Of a stretch of DNA of 64,000 nucleotides, positions 1 to 9,500 are shown one piece after another. Below the pieces are notes generated by a model that saw nothing but the letters and a program-made list of their open reading frames with translations, was not told the DNA's origin and did not search any database. The stretch lies in the NCBI GenBank assembly GCA_977017575.1, contig CDRNVI010000038.1, positions 62,001-126,000 of the forward strand, given 5' to 3'. This DNA is from Paramoeba atlantica (taxonomy: Eukaryota > Discosea). The position numbers and the translations under genes were made by a program. Positions within the stretch are counted from its first letter, which is position 1; every line of letters begins with the position of its first letter.

Positions 1-228
1 GGGAGCCTCTCCGGCGATCTTGGCGGCTCTTTTTGCCCAGTGTTTGGGGATATGTTTGGGAATCGGTGTTGTGTACAAGAGTTCATCGTAGGAGCTCTGA
101 CCGGGAATTAAATGTGCGTTTCCTGCAAATTGGTCCCAAGCACCCGTGTTGTGCGAAATTTCTTCCTGACGGAAAGAGTCGTCGTCCATGGGTACTGCAT
201 TCGCATCGAAGAGGTCGTCGTGTGGCAT
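1..228 (-). CDS. N-terminal part of an unrecognised ORF, open at the window edge
   Basis: On the minus strand an ATG at 228-226 opens 76 codons without a stop up to base 1. The peptide starts MPHDDLFDANAVPMDDDSF, is acidic over its first 25 residues, and turns basic near the edge (IPKHIPKHWAKRAAKIAGE). I do not recognise the family. The ATG is preceded by about 44 bases of leader and then by a complete spliced-leader-like sequence at 308-273. A genomic SL joined to a leader and an ATG points to a retroposed cDNA of a trans-spliced mRNA, or to the 5' end of another retroelement, rather than a resident gene. The 3' end lies outside the window, so product, length and integrity cannot be judged. 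A short plus-strand ORF over the same bases looks like a shadow. Confidence 0.4.
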   Translation of the reverse strand, partial: MPHDDLFDANAVPMDDDSFRQEEISHNTGAWDQFAGNAHLIPGQSSYDELLYTTPIPKHIPKHWAKRAAKIAGEAP

Positions 229-272
229 GGTGAGACCCTGCTAGGGAAAATAGTGGGTTAATAAAAATAATT

Positions 273-308
273 CAACAAGGTACAGAAACTGTATCTTTAT
301 CGTTACTT
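273..308 (-). other. Complete spliced-leader (SL) exon-like sequence
   Basis: Read on the minus strand, 308-273 gives AAGTAACGATAAAGATACAG then TTTCTGTACCTTGTTG, 36 nt. The 3' half ACAGTTTCTGTACCTTGTTG differs at about two positions from the SL 3' half I recall for kinetoplastids and diplonemids, and the 5' part resembles their AACTAACG start. It is not followed by GT, so it is not an SL RNA gene; it is joined to an mRNA-like leader. A direct repeat of AACGATAAAG sits at its 5' edge, against the A-tail of LINE A1, so the true SL may be a few bases longer. It is the fullest of several SL pieces in the window. Confidence 0.65.
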
Positions 309-500
309 TATCGTTTTTTTTTTTTTTTTTTTTTTTTTTGCGTGGTCTCAGCTTTCGGTTTTCAGAAAATATCACTTTTTTTTTCAATCAATCAAAACTT
401 TCAGCTGTGTAGGTCTACGAATTGATAGAACCTAGCCATGCGGCCTTTGGTAGGCTGTCGCGTAATTGCGTGATATAGTCTCCTAAATTTCCTCTCGTAT

Positions 501-530
501 ATTTCTTTATAAGTATACTTATAAAGAAAT
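501..530. repeat. Perfect 30-bp palindrome in the LINE A1 3' UTR
   Basis: The two 15-base halves, ATTTCTTTATAAGTA and its exact reverse complement, abut with no spacer. It begins four bases after the stop codon of the LINE. The same palindrome sits at the same place in A2 (25317-25346) and A3 (41826-41855). The position suggests a 3'-UTR hairpin used in RNA recognition or termination, which is an inference. Confidence 0.8.
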
Positions 531-534
531 CAAC

Positions 535-1654
535 TTAATATGCACTTGCGTACATCCCAGTCTTGCCTTGCGAACTTCCCAGAAACTGGCGTAACTGGGC
601 GTAGACTTCGTTTCCATTTAAGTCTTGGAGTAATAACTTGAAGTCCATCTCCACTGTCTTCCTATCCAACATGGCTGCATCCGCAAGTGCATGTATCAGA
701 AATCTTGTGTTCTGGTGGAGAGAACCGCAAGAAAAGATCGGAAGGCATTGAAACGCGAACTCTGGAATCATACCGGTTGTAACGTAGGTATCTTTCTTCC
801 GTTTAATTACGTCTTGCATTAGTTTCACGCAAGTTTTAGATTGGTTCGATGGCGCAAGCTCGTGTATTATAGACACGTCGTAGAAGATTTCTCCGGTGCT
901 CCAGAAAATGGCCAGATCCGGCCCCGATCGGTATAGCTGTCGACCGGTGCAACATTTTTCATGAGTCATTTTATTCTCGGGTTCGACCTTTCGGCTACAC
1001 ACACCACACCGCCACGTACTGAAGGCTCGCGGCTCTTTTTCACACGGTATCCCCGCCTTATTGGCTAAGTCGAACAGGTATTTCACCAAGCTATTATGTT
1101 TTGTTGTGGCATTAAAACCGTAGCACTGCACGCATCCAGGTATGTGGTGTAGAGCAGATTGACTGTTCAGTATTGTTTTGCACCCGGGGCATAACAGCTT
1201 CTCAGGTAGACGAGGATGGGCTATTCCTAACCGCGTCATAATGGCCATCTCGAAGTGTCGCGATGGGACGAATCTAGCGGCAGACGTTAACCAGTCGTAA
1301 CTTCCCTTGCGAGTAGTGGCGCTCAGTATTTTGGAAATATTTGGATTCTGTCTCAGTCTCTCCAGTACTTCCTCATGCTCTAAGGCTGCGATCGTTTTGT
1401 CATCTGTCGGGGGCTTTCGGTTTTGACCTTCGTTGGCAAGCGCTATATGATTTTCCACTGATCCACTCTGAGCAGAAAAGGATTTTTGTCGCTCATATGA
1501 GGAATACAATGAAGCTTCATACGCTGCTGCGCGAATTTTACTGCAGGACGTCAAACCTAAACCTCCCTTTTTCGCTGGTAACCGAGCCATCTCGATCTGA
1601 TTCGCCGTTAGGGATCCAAGCCATGTGCTCAAAACGTCTTCAACTTTCTCATCA
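535..1654 (-). CDS. LINE A1 ORF, C-terminal part: RT thumb side, zinc region, restriction-like endonuclease
   Basis: About 373 codons forming the last quarter of the LINE A protein, separated from the rest by YR1. In order I see DEKVEDVLSTWLG and LPAKKGGLGLTS (after the RT core), then a Cys/His zinc motif CPGC...H..PGCVQC (about residue 1240 of the whole protein), EKEPRAF, a second CGVC...H..C cluster, and RSGPDLAIFW...FYDVSII, which fits the PD...D core of the restriction-like endonuclease of R2/CRE LINEs. That enzyme nicks the target for target-primed reverse transcription. The ORF ends MYASAY and stop at 537-535. The first nine residues of the longest open frame come from YR1, so I start at the insertion border. 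Compared with A2 and A3 it looks undamaged. Confidence 0.85.
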
Positions 1655-2437
1655 GAAATCCACGGCGAGGGCATCCGGACATTAACATAATCAAATCACG
1701 AATATGATAAAGTAAAGAAGTATCTAATTGAAAACATAGCTAATGTTGAACGTCTACTTCTCGTTATGCTATGGTTCCTCTTATGATGCTAGTAGATTTC
1801 TCCTATTGCTGAATAACGCGCTGTATAAATATTCAAAAAGGGGCCCTGGTACCACACAATTAAACTCAGAATGTTGAAGAAAAGGGAATACTTTGTGAAG
1901 GGGCTTAGCCCCCCACGCTCCGCAGCCGTGGCTGGGGGTTGGTGGGTGGGCTTCGAAAACGTGTAAATAAACTTTGAAGAATAGCCTTCACACAACACAA
2001 AATCAACAAACAGAACAATATTTCTACCAGAAACAATACATACATATTATCAATAATTTCACTTGAAATGTAATCATATAAAAGCTTAAAATACAGCGCG
2101 TACAATGCCCGCCGGCCACGTAAGTAAATAGCCCTCGCCTAAATTTCTTACCGTAAACTTTTAGAAATCCACGGCGAGGGCATCCGGACATTAACATAAT
2201 CAAATCACGAATATGATAAAGTAAAGAAGTATCTAATTGAAAACATAGCTAATGTTGAACGTCTACTTCTCGTTATGCTATGGTTCCTCTTATGATGCTA
2301 GTAGATTTCTCCTATTGCTGAATAACGCGCTGTATAAATATTCAAAAAGGGGCCCTGGTACCACACAATTAAACTCAGAATGTTGAAGAAAAGGGAATAC
2401 TTTGTGAAGGGGCTTAGCCCCCCACGCTCCGCAGCCG
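1655..2437 (-). repeat. YR1 3' repeat block (B2, A2, B1)
   Basis: B2 (1655-1928) and B1 (2164-2437) match over 274 bp, starting GAAATCCACGGCG on the plus strand. Between them lies A2 (1951-2163), which matches A1 at 6422-6569 and ends CGTAAACTTTTA. The short stretch between B2 and A2 holds the G-rich tract GGGGGTTGGTGGGTGGG (1934-1950), also present at the same border of YR2. Confidence 0.85.
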
Positions 2438-2550
2438 CCAACCCGCTCACTCGTAATGAATTCCTTGTCACTGGTAACTAAAATCACTACCTGTATGAAG
2501 AATGCTCGAAAATTGACCAGACTTTCGTAGCGTCTCCAAAACCTAAACGA

Positions 2551-2590
2551 AACTATTTTTTTTTTTTTTTTTTTTTTATTATTATTCTAT
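2551..2590. repeat. T-rich simple repeat inside YR1
   Basis: A run of more than 20 T followed by a short ATT repeat on the plus strand, between the RT-RNase H stop and repeat B1. It may be a slippage tract or the A-tail relic of a lost insertion. Confidence 0.6.
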
Positions 2591-2626
2591 ATAAACTAAA
2601 TTTCATATAAATACGGTTGAATCGAA

Positions 2627-5299
2627 CTATCGTGCAAAATTCCTACTGACCGGGTCTGCCGGGTTGTCTTTCGTTGAGACGTAATCGGCCTTGATGCAGA
2701 CGCCCCGGTCCTTCGCCCATTGCAAAACCTTACCGAGTTGGTTTGATATTCCTCCTGATTTTGAAATTTTTCTGTTTAGCGCTGCTTGGCACGAAGTGTT
2801 ATCTACCCATAATTGCAAGCACGTGCCCCGGGTGAAATGTCTCTCCAACTTCTGGAGGGAAAGTCTAACGGCTGTCGCTTCTGCCCTATTTACTTCGTAT
2901 TGCCAAGAGGATTTCCATTGCCCCCCCACGATGATCACTTCGCCTGAATCGAGGTAGAGGATGCCTCCCCATCCTTTCGCTGAGGCGTCTGTATACAAAT
3001 TATGCTCCCGGGGAGCTATTTCAGGATGCGGGAGAGGTTCAACCGGTATGTTCCTAACAAGTTCATTTCGCCACTGCCGTAGCATATCTCGTATTTTGTT
3101 CGGTAGATCCACTACCTCTTCGGCCATCTCCGGCATGCGGTTTAACAAGTTTATGCGGCGTTGACATATTTTAAGGGCGAAATAGTATTTTGGAATAATA
3201 ATTCCCACTACTGAGGAGCAGTACAGGAGGCGCCCCACCGTCGCCTCGAGCTCCAGAAATGTAGTACGTGTAAATTGATCCTTCTCCAATTTTGCGACAA
3301 CTTTGGGTCCCAGGTTGACCTTGTGTACGCGATGGTCGTACCTAACACCGTTAAATACGTACTCCTTCATGGGAAGGAGTCCCGAGTCTTTAAAGCGCGA
3401 TCCTGTCTCTTGCTCGCGGTCATCAACCCATTTCTTGTACTGACAGGCCTGCTGATCTGTACCAGCAAACCGTACACCGTCCACGTAGATATCTAATGCG
3501 CCTTGTGAAAAGGTTGATTTACAGTATCCCTTCATACCGGCGATCGTAGCCGTGACTGTGTGCATCAATTCCGGGGCGCACCGATGCCCCATCGGCAAAA
3601 CGCGCATTTCATACAACACCCCCGTGTCTGAATAAAACCGAAATTTTTGACGACATTCCTGCGGAATCGAGATTTGATAAAAACCACATACTAGGTCCCT
3701 CTTCAGACCTGACTGCGCCTTAACTCTATGCAAATATTTAGATGGATGTAGTAGGGGTACCTGAGGAACGTATTCACTCAGCCGAGCGTTGTCAGAACGC
3801 GTCCAAGAAATAAATCGTCGACGTTGCTTGCCCTCATCGTCCGTTTCAATTACCGTGAAAGGAACCAGAAATTGCATTGAGGGACGTTTGTTTTCTTCCT
3901 TTTCGGATACCGCAGAAATAATACCATGCTTAAGTAAGAGCTCGTGATCTGTATGGCTCAAACTTCCTTTCATACGAGGAGATGTTTCAGGGCAAGATGG
4001 CATGCGTAATAATTCTTTCCAAACCTGTTCGAATCTTGAGGCGGTAGCTGTAGACATCCAGCTTCGAATTTTATTCATGTCAATAGTTGGAACTCCCGGC
4101 TTGACGTGTAACGGAATATGAAAGTCCTTCGGCTTTGCTAACTTAGAACTCCGGCGTGCACAAACTAATGTATGTCGTTTTAAGTAAGGGACTTCTTTAT
4201 AACACTCTTGCATTTCTACTGGAGAAAGGGTCCGGGCAATCGCGCTGACACTCGGTGCGTACCCAGTGCTCTTGCTGTCGTCAACTGCTGAGCATTGTAT
4301 CGGAGAAGACTCTCTAAGCTCAGATGCTTTGTGAGGATTTGCACCTCCGACAAGTTGAGGTGGCCGTTGGCGACTTCCTGAAGTAGATACGTTACAGCCC
4401 CCAGTTTTATAGAGTGGGTGCCATACCCGTTTCCTAGCACCCTTCTTATTTCGTGGTACATCTCTCGAACTGTGGTCCTGCACAGTTTTTGGTTTTTCGG
4501 AAGGCGTCTCAAGTAATTCGCTATTTGCTCTGTCCCCGGTCCTGATATTATGGCGTGCATGTATGGGCGGTATGGATTGAGACGTGTTGTCTTTGTGCTT
4601 CTTCCCCAATAAATCACGATTTCCTGCTCGGCAATGCTCAGAAATTGGTCGGCCTGTAGCTCGGCGACTTCCGTCCAGCGCGCTGCAGCCTTCCAGCAAA
4701 TCAAGATTGCGATGGCCTGTGATGGCGTGACGCTTTTGTAAAGTTTCGTTAGCAGATACTGTGTTAGAGGTTGCATCTGTCGATGAGGTTCGAGAGCTCC
4801 CTGCGCTTGCAGCGCCTTTGAGTATAATTTCAGAGGAATTGTGTTTTCGTTCATTAGAGTGTACATCGTATGCAACCCGCGGGCGTACGCTAATCTTGTC
4901 GACATTGCCAATTTTTGTGCATCGAGGAATAAAACGGCGTTGAGAGCGGAAGGCTGTATCATTTTTACTCGACAAAAGTCCTCCATTCGACTCCATATTG
5001 CCTCTCTCGACCTCCACGTAGTGTGAGCCCACATGGGACGAATTGCGTCTCGTAACACCGGAGCGTTCGCGTCCTCGGTCTGGATCCCTAACATTTTGTT
5101 TGTCAACATAACGCGTCTCACTCTTGCTGTCATCGGCAACTCGGCGCGGTTCGAACTTCTCTTCACACATATATGATCCGTCAAGCTTGCGTTTTGACTT
5201 GTCTGTGTCACGAGTAACGGCCTCCTGGCCCTCTTCTGATTTCCGTCGGTGCTCACATATCGAGCACCGTTCCATACAAACTTTATGCGCGAAGCGCAC
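2627..5299 (-). CDS. YR1 reverse transcriptase-RNase H ORF
   Basis: 890 codons. The first 350 or so residues are charged and low in complexity and overlap the YR gene in another frame, an arrangement typical of DIRS-order elements. RT motifs follow: AQSGLKRDLVCGFYQI (motif A region, catalytic D), LPMGHRCAPELMHTV, and IYVDGVRF at the catalytic loop, where most RTs have YxDD. RNase H follows with LYTDASAKGWGG, NRAEATAVRL and LWVDNTSCQAAL, then NPADPVSRN near the end. The product would copy element RNA into DNA and remove the RNA strand. The start codon is uncertain because of the overlap. Confidence 0.8.
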   Translation of the reverse strand: MRFAHKVCMERCSICEHRRKSEEGQEAVTRDTDKSKRKLDGSYMCEEKFEPRRVADDSKSETRYVDKQNVRDPDRGRERSGVTRRNSSHVGSHYVEVERGNMESNGGLLSSKNDTAFRSQRRFIPRCTKIGNVDKISVRPRVAYDVHSNERKHNSSEIILKGAASAGSSRTSSTDATSNTVSANETLQKRHAITGHRNLDLLEGCSALDGSRRATGRPISEHCRAGNRDLLGKKHKDNTSQSIPPIHARHNIRTGDRANSELLETPSEKPKTVQDHSSRDVPRNKKGARKRVWHPLYKTGGCNVSTSGSRQRPPQLVGGANPHKASELRESSPIQCSAVDDSKSTGYAPSVSAIARTLSPVEMQECYKEVPYLKRHTLVCARRSSKLAKPKDFHIPLHVKPGVPTIDMNKIRSWMSTATASRFEQVWKELLRMPSCPETSPRMKGSLSHTDHELLLKHGIISAVSEKEENKRPSMQFLVPFTVIETDDEGKQRRRFISWTRSDNARLSEYVPQVPLLHPSKYLHRVKAQSGLKRDLVCGFYQISIPQECRQKFRFYSDTGVLYEMRVLPMGHRCAPELMHTVTATIAGMKGYCKSTFSQGALDIYVDGVRFAGTDQQACQYKKWVDDREQETGSRFKDSGLLPMKEYVFNGVRYDHRVHKVNLGPKVVAKLEKDQFTRTTFLELEATVGRLLYCSSVVGIIIPKYYFALKICQRRINLLNRMPEMAEEVVDLPNKIRDMLRQWRNELVRNIPVEPLPHPEIAPREHNLYTDASAKGWGGILYLDSGEVIIVGGQWKSSWQYEVNRAEATAVRLSLQKLERHFTRGTCLQLWVDNTSCQAALNRKISKSGGISNQLGKVLQWAKDRGVCIKADYVSTKDNPADPVSRNFAR

Positions 5300-5373
5300 A
5301 AGTATCCTGGCAATTTCGCTCGCTGCCTCTTCAAGGCTCGAGCACGAGTAGGAATTTTTGGGGTGGGGGACAA
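4216..5373 (-). CDS. YR1 tyrosine recombinase ORF
   Basis: 385 codons, starting MSPTPKIPTRAR three bases after the gag stop and overlapping the RT ORF. The C-terminal half has tyrosine-recombinase features: ILICWKAAARWTEVAELQ (first catalytic Arg region), GYGTHSIKLGAVTYLL (box II, here HSIK where many enzymes have HxxR), LTKHLSLESLLRYN with the candidate nucleophile Tyr. The middle resembles the helical core-binding domain of YR retroelements. It would integrate a circular DNA intermediate by recombination, which fits the clean junctions without target duplication. Confidence 0.75.
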   Translation of the reverse strand: MSPTPKIPTRARALKRQRAKLPGYLCASRIKFVWNGARYVSTDGNQKRARRPLLVTQTSQNASLTDHICVKRSSNRAELPMTARVRRVMLTNKMLGIQTEDANAPVLRDAIRPMWAHTTWRSREAIWSRMEDFCRVKMIQPSALNAVLFLDAQKLAMSTRLAYARGLHTMYTLMNENTIPLKLYSKALQAQGALEPHRQMQPLTQYLLTKLYKSVTPSQAIAILICWKAAARWTEVAELQADQFLSIAEQEIVIYWGRSTKTTRLNPYRPYMHAIISGPGTEQIANYLRRLPKNQKLCRTTVREMYHEIRRVLGNGYGTHSIKLGAVTYLLQEVANGHLNLSEVQILTKHLSLESLLRYNAQQLTTARALGTHRVSARLPGPFLQ

Positions 5374-5376
5374 TCC

Positions 5377-6420
5377 CTATTGGATCGTCCGTCTTTCGCC
5401 GCGACGGAACGTTGTCTGCGTCTGTGCAGCGCCACTCGCCACCCCCCGGGAGAAAACCGGTTGACGTAGCTGGGGACAGTTCGCCCGTATATGCCCAGGA
5501 GCACGACAGTTATAGCACAGTTGCTGCTGCCCTTGGCGACGATTTATACGTGTTTGCTTCAATTGCTCTTCGAGCATCGTTTTACCATAAACGTCTTCGG
5601 GGGTAGAGACCTGGTGGAGTCTTTGCTGTACGCGCTCTACCGGCGCACCCGCAGCAGCCCAGTAATGATTACGGAGTTCTTCAATCAAGCCAGTTGCAAT
5701 TTCATAAAAATATCCTGTTGACCAGTCTTGCAGCTGACGAGCTGCGTAGATCCACTTTGTCAGAAGTTGGAACAGTCGTTCTCGCGCAGGCGGGGGATTA
5801 AAACGAACTCCTAACTCCGGGGTGTCCCGTAACTCGCGGATCAACTCACGCGGTTTAAACTCATCTTCTGACTCCACCCAAGGGCCCCACGTCTTCGGAA
5901 TCACCGGGGAAAAATCCTTGGGGCCCGACACCGGTACGCGCGCGATGGAAGTTACAGGGTTTTCCACATGCTCCCCCCCGGGCATCCTGGCCTGGACCTT
6001 CGCAAGTTCGATGGAGAAATAGTGTATGTCAGGAAACGGAAACCCGTACTCAACATCAGGCTCGTCGTCCCACCGGGCCTTCAACTCACTCCCCACCGGG
6101 TCTTCGGGATTGAGAAAATAAACTCGTCCCGTGACAGTGTGGCGCGCGTTGTCGTCCTTGTGTCCCCAAATAGCGCGAATCCATACGCGGTGGACCCGGG
6201 TAAGTAAAAAACGGACTTTTTGCGAAAAATCGGACTTTGCGGAATCACTAAGCGGGGTCGCTATATCCTCTCCTTGCAATATACCCTCAACCTGGTCAGG
6301 GTTGAGAGTATGACGGGTCGCCCGAGGAGAACTGCGAGGAGACTCAGGAGGTACCGGATCAGGGCTGCGTGCACGTCCGAGTGATATCGCTCTAGAAACC
6401 GCGCTCACAATGCGTGACAT
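5377..6420 (-). CDS. YR1 gag-like ORF with CCHC zinc knuckle
   Basis: 347 codons from the ATG at 6420, directly after repeat A1; an open frame reaches into the repeat, but MSRIVSAVSRAIS is the first Met outside it. The C-terminal end carries a retroviral-type zinc knuckle CYNCRAPGHIRANC followed by an Arg/Gln-rich tail. The rest is acidic and rich in Pro, with WIYAARQLQDWSTGYFYEIATG as a likely structured helix segment shared in outline with YR2. The expected role is packaging element RNA. Confidence 0.75.
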   Translation of the reverse strand: MSRIVSAVSRAISLGRARSPDPVPPESPRSSPRATRHTLNPDQVEGILQGEDIATPLSDSAKSDFSQKVRFLLTRVHRVWIRAIWGHKDDNARHTVTGRVYFLNPEDPVGSELKARWDDEPDVEYGFPFPDIHYFSIELAKVQARMPGGEHVENPVTSIARVPVSGPKDFSPVIPKTWGPWVESEDEFKPRELIRELRDTPELGVRFNPPPARERLFQLLTKWIYAARQLQDWSTGYFYEIATGLIEELRNHYWAAAGAPVERVQQRLHQVSTPEDVYGKTMLEEQLKQTRINRRQGQQQLCYNCRAPGHIRANCPQLRQPVFSRGVASGAAQTQTTFRRGERRTIQ

Positions 6421-6421
6421 T

Positions 6422-6569
6422 CTTCGAAAACGTGTAAATAAACTTTGAAGAATAGCCTTCACACAACACAAAATCAACAAACAGAACAATATTTCTACCA
6501 GAAACAATACATACATATTATCAATAATTTCACTTGAAATGTAATCATATTTCTTACCGTAAACTTTTA
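6422..6569 (-). repeat. YR1 5' repeat (A1)
   Basis: 148 bp matching A2 (1951-2163). It ends, on the plus strand, TTCTTACCGTAAACTTTTA at the junction with LINE A1, the same core that joins A2 to B1 internally. Confidence 0.85.
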
Positions 6570-9500
6570 AAACAGTCAGCGATCTGCTCAGTGATGTCAG
6601 GCGGATGTACACGCACTGCGTACTGCATCTTCACGTTTATGCTGTGGGATAATAAACTGAGCGACACATTGTTAAGCCCCATGATCTTCAGCCGACTGAA
6701 AGCTAAGTTATGTTGTTCAAGTTGGCCCGTCAGCCTCTCCGCCACCGTTGTATTCTTGCCAATGAATGCTCCCAACACCTTTGTGGCTTCATTTTCGTTG
6801 ATGACTCCCGCATTCTCGAGACATGGCGGAATCGCAATTTGGTTCCACCCGCCGAACCATACACATTTCTTGGCAGCAAGCTCTATAGATTGTTCCCTGA
6901 CGATTTCTTGGAGTCTGCCGAATGCTTTTTCGATGTCGGAGGCATTCAGAGATGATATTGTGACGTCATCGATGTATGCGTGTAATTCCACGTTCGGAAA
7001 TTCCTGGGCCAGCGTCTCTAAAATGGGTTGCATATAGATACAAAAATAAAGAGAAGCTAACGGCGATCCCTGCCTGAGTCCCGACGAACTTGGCACGACT
7101 CCAAACAATTTGTTTTCCGATCCGTAGAATAGAAGTTCAGAGGTGCCAGAGTATTCGACCTGGAAGAATCTTTGAAATGGTCGCAACGCGCTAAAGGCGA
7201 AAACGTGCTTTGCTATTTCTTTCCTGCATGGAGAATTAAACGCATTTTTAAAATCAATTGCGAGCATCGAATGACCTTTATTGTAACGCTCACGAAGTTT
7301 GTGGACTATTCGTTCGCATCCAGCCCAAGCAAATACTCCCTGTTGCATTGGAGTGAAGAGTGGTGCCAGAGTGTGTTCATACCGTTGCATGAGTACTATT
7401 CCAGCCAGTTTGTTGAGAACCTCGCCCATTGCTACGGGACGCACTCCTCTGCCCCCCTTCGGTATGGCGACCAGCCGAGCCCGGTTTAGACGCTGAGTTA
7501 CATCCTTCGAGAGAAAGCCGTTTAGAAGATCGCATATCATGTGACACAAGCTTCCGCAGGACACCTCGTCATCGGTCATGAGGCGCACAATACCGTCGGT
7601 CATTCCCGTAGGCCCGGGGCTGACTCCTTTCGCCAGCCTTTTGGCAGCGCTACGTAGCTCTTCAGGTGTGACCCCAGCCAAGGTGGGCGCGTCTTCGGGT
7701 GCCTCAAAGTCACATGGTTTTTGAGGATGCAACTCTGTTAACTTGTCCAAAACCTCCTCGTCGGACAAATTGATTGATTTAAACTTTTGACTCAATGTTT
7801 TTGCCGCTTTAGACGCGCACCCTTCCAAAACTAGTCTCTTTGCTTTGTTAATGGCACGTAAATCCTGGGCAGCATCGCTGTCAACCGTCGCCTTCGGAGT
7901 GAAAGGTTTACGTCTTTTGCTGCGTTTATCCACATCTCGTATTGTCGCCAATGATAGTTTCATCGCTGACAATAGCCGATGCCAAATCTGGTTTCGTTGC
8001 GCAAAATCGACATTTGCGTAGTTCCGTATAATATCCCGCAGTGTGGCGACGACGCACGGAATAAATTCTGGACTCACCGTTCGCATGGTTGGGATCGGGA
8101 GATGATCAATTCCCTCGTTTCCGCAAGTCAAATGCTCCGCTAGTTGATGATTTTCCATGAAAGAGTCTCGCCGTACGGTCTCGTCTATCGAGGGAGGGGC
8201 CTGGTGCCATAATATACGATAAACTCTTACGGCTTCTTGTGGCGGAAGCGTTCCTTTGAATTCGTCGCCGACGCTGTACCCACGAACTCCTTGATACAAC
8301 ATAGATAATTTCCCCAGACCTCCACGTTTGCTGTGTGTCCGTGTGACTTTCCCGATCGATACGTTGATCTCGTCGTTGCGATCGAATGTCCACACAATGG
8401 TGCATTTTGTTCCCGCTTTGATCTGTTTAGATTGCTTCCATATCTCGTCCCCTGGTATCGGAAATTGGGTTTTAATATTGGTGGTTCCTTCCAAGCTCTC
8501 TGCCCATGCTTCGTCTATATGCCTCATATCTTCCTCCGCTCCATTTTCTCCGATAAATCGAATTCGCTGCTGCGGAACACTCTTCTCGGCATTTGCTGGC
8601 TCACCGTGTACTATGTTGCTGATCCTTGCCAGCTCGGTCAAACGTATTCCGTCTCCCGTGTTGTCGTCAATCAAGTTTGTTGGAGTTGTCAGTCTGGCAT
8701 TTTCAATATTTCCTTGCACGTGATTAGTGGTTTCGTTCCCTATCTGCCTCACGTCGATCTGCTTAAGCAGGTCTTGTGGAGATTCGCAGTCGTGGTAGAC
8801 AATGTCCTCTCGCGATGTGATTTCGTCATCCCCCGAGGTTGTACCGCTGATCTTGGTGGGAGTAATCTCGCTAATTTTCTGCGGCGTTGCTCCCTTAGTT
8901 AGTCGCGTCACGTGGTCGTCCTTTCTTGCGTTGATATCACTTTTCCGGATGTTCTTGGGAGATTCCTCGTTCTTCTGATGTGTTGTGTGTGCCTCTGTAT
9001 TCCTTCCGATTCTTGCCAAAATCTCCTCATTAACTAAGTTGAGCTTCGGTCTGCGCTTCGGACGGTTCAGAAACTTTGGCTTTCGTGGGGCAGTATTGAT
9101 CTCCCCTTCTATGTCTCTTACTCGGTTTTCTTCTGCTCGACTGTCTGGGGTCCGATTATTGCAGTTTTTGTTACTTCCTGGCGTTGTTGCTCCTGGCCTT
9201 GTTCCGCACATCTTTCCTTCCTCGTCCCTCTCTCGGTCCTTTCTCGATCCCACGTCGTCCGCAGTCGTCGCATTTCGTGTGGCCCGATTTCGGCTGAAGT
9301 TGATCAATTCGCGCGTAGATGATACGATTTTAATTTTTCTGGGTACTGGCAATGGCAGTGGCAACTGGTTATCCACTTTGGACTTTGAGTTTTCTTCCGT
9401 GGAAAGCGTCGCAAGCGGATGGCGACTCGGTGATTGTGACAAAGGCAGCGCGGCTGGAGGGGGAGAAGGCGCGGCGGGAGGAGAAGGCGGCGCTAAGGGG

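Larger units (their letters stand above)
1655..6569 (-). mobile_element. YR1: DIRS-order tyrosine-recombinase retroelement with split direct repeats (PAT/VIPER/TATE-like)
   Basis: A 4,915-bp element inserted cleanly into the LINE A1 ORF. Removing it restores the sequence seen in A2 and A3 with no target-site duplication, as expected of recombinase-driven integration. On the minus strand the order is repeat A1 (6569-6422), gag, YR, RT-RNase H, then repeats B1 (2437-2164), A2 (2163-1951) and B2 (1928-1655). This split-repeat layout is known from PAT, Ngaro and VIPER-type elements. Three long overlapping ORFs are present and the element looks whole. B1 and B2 appear identical by eye over 274 bp, which suggests a young insertion, younger than A1. 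Confidence 0.85.
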
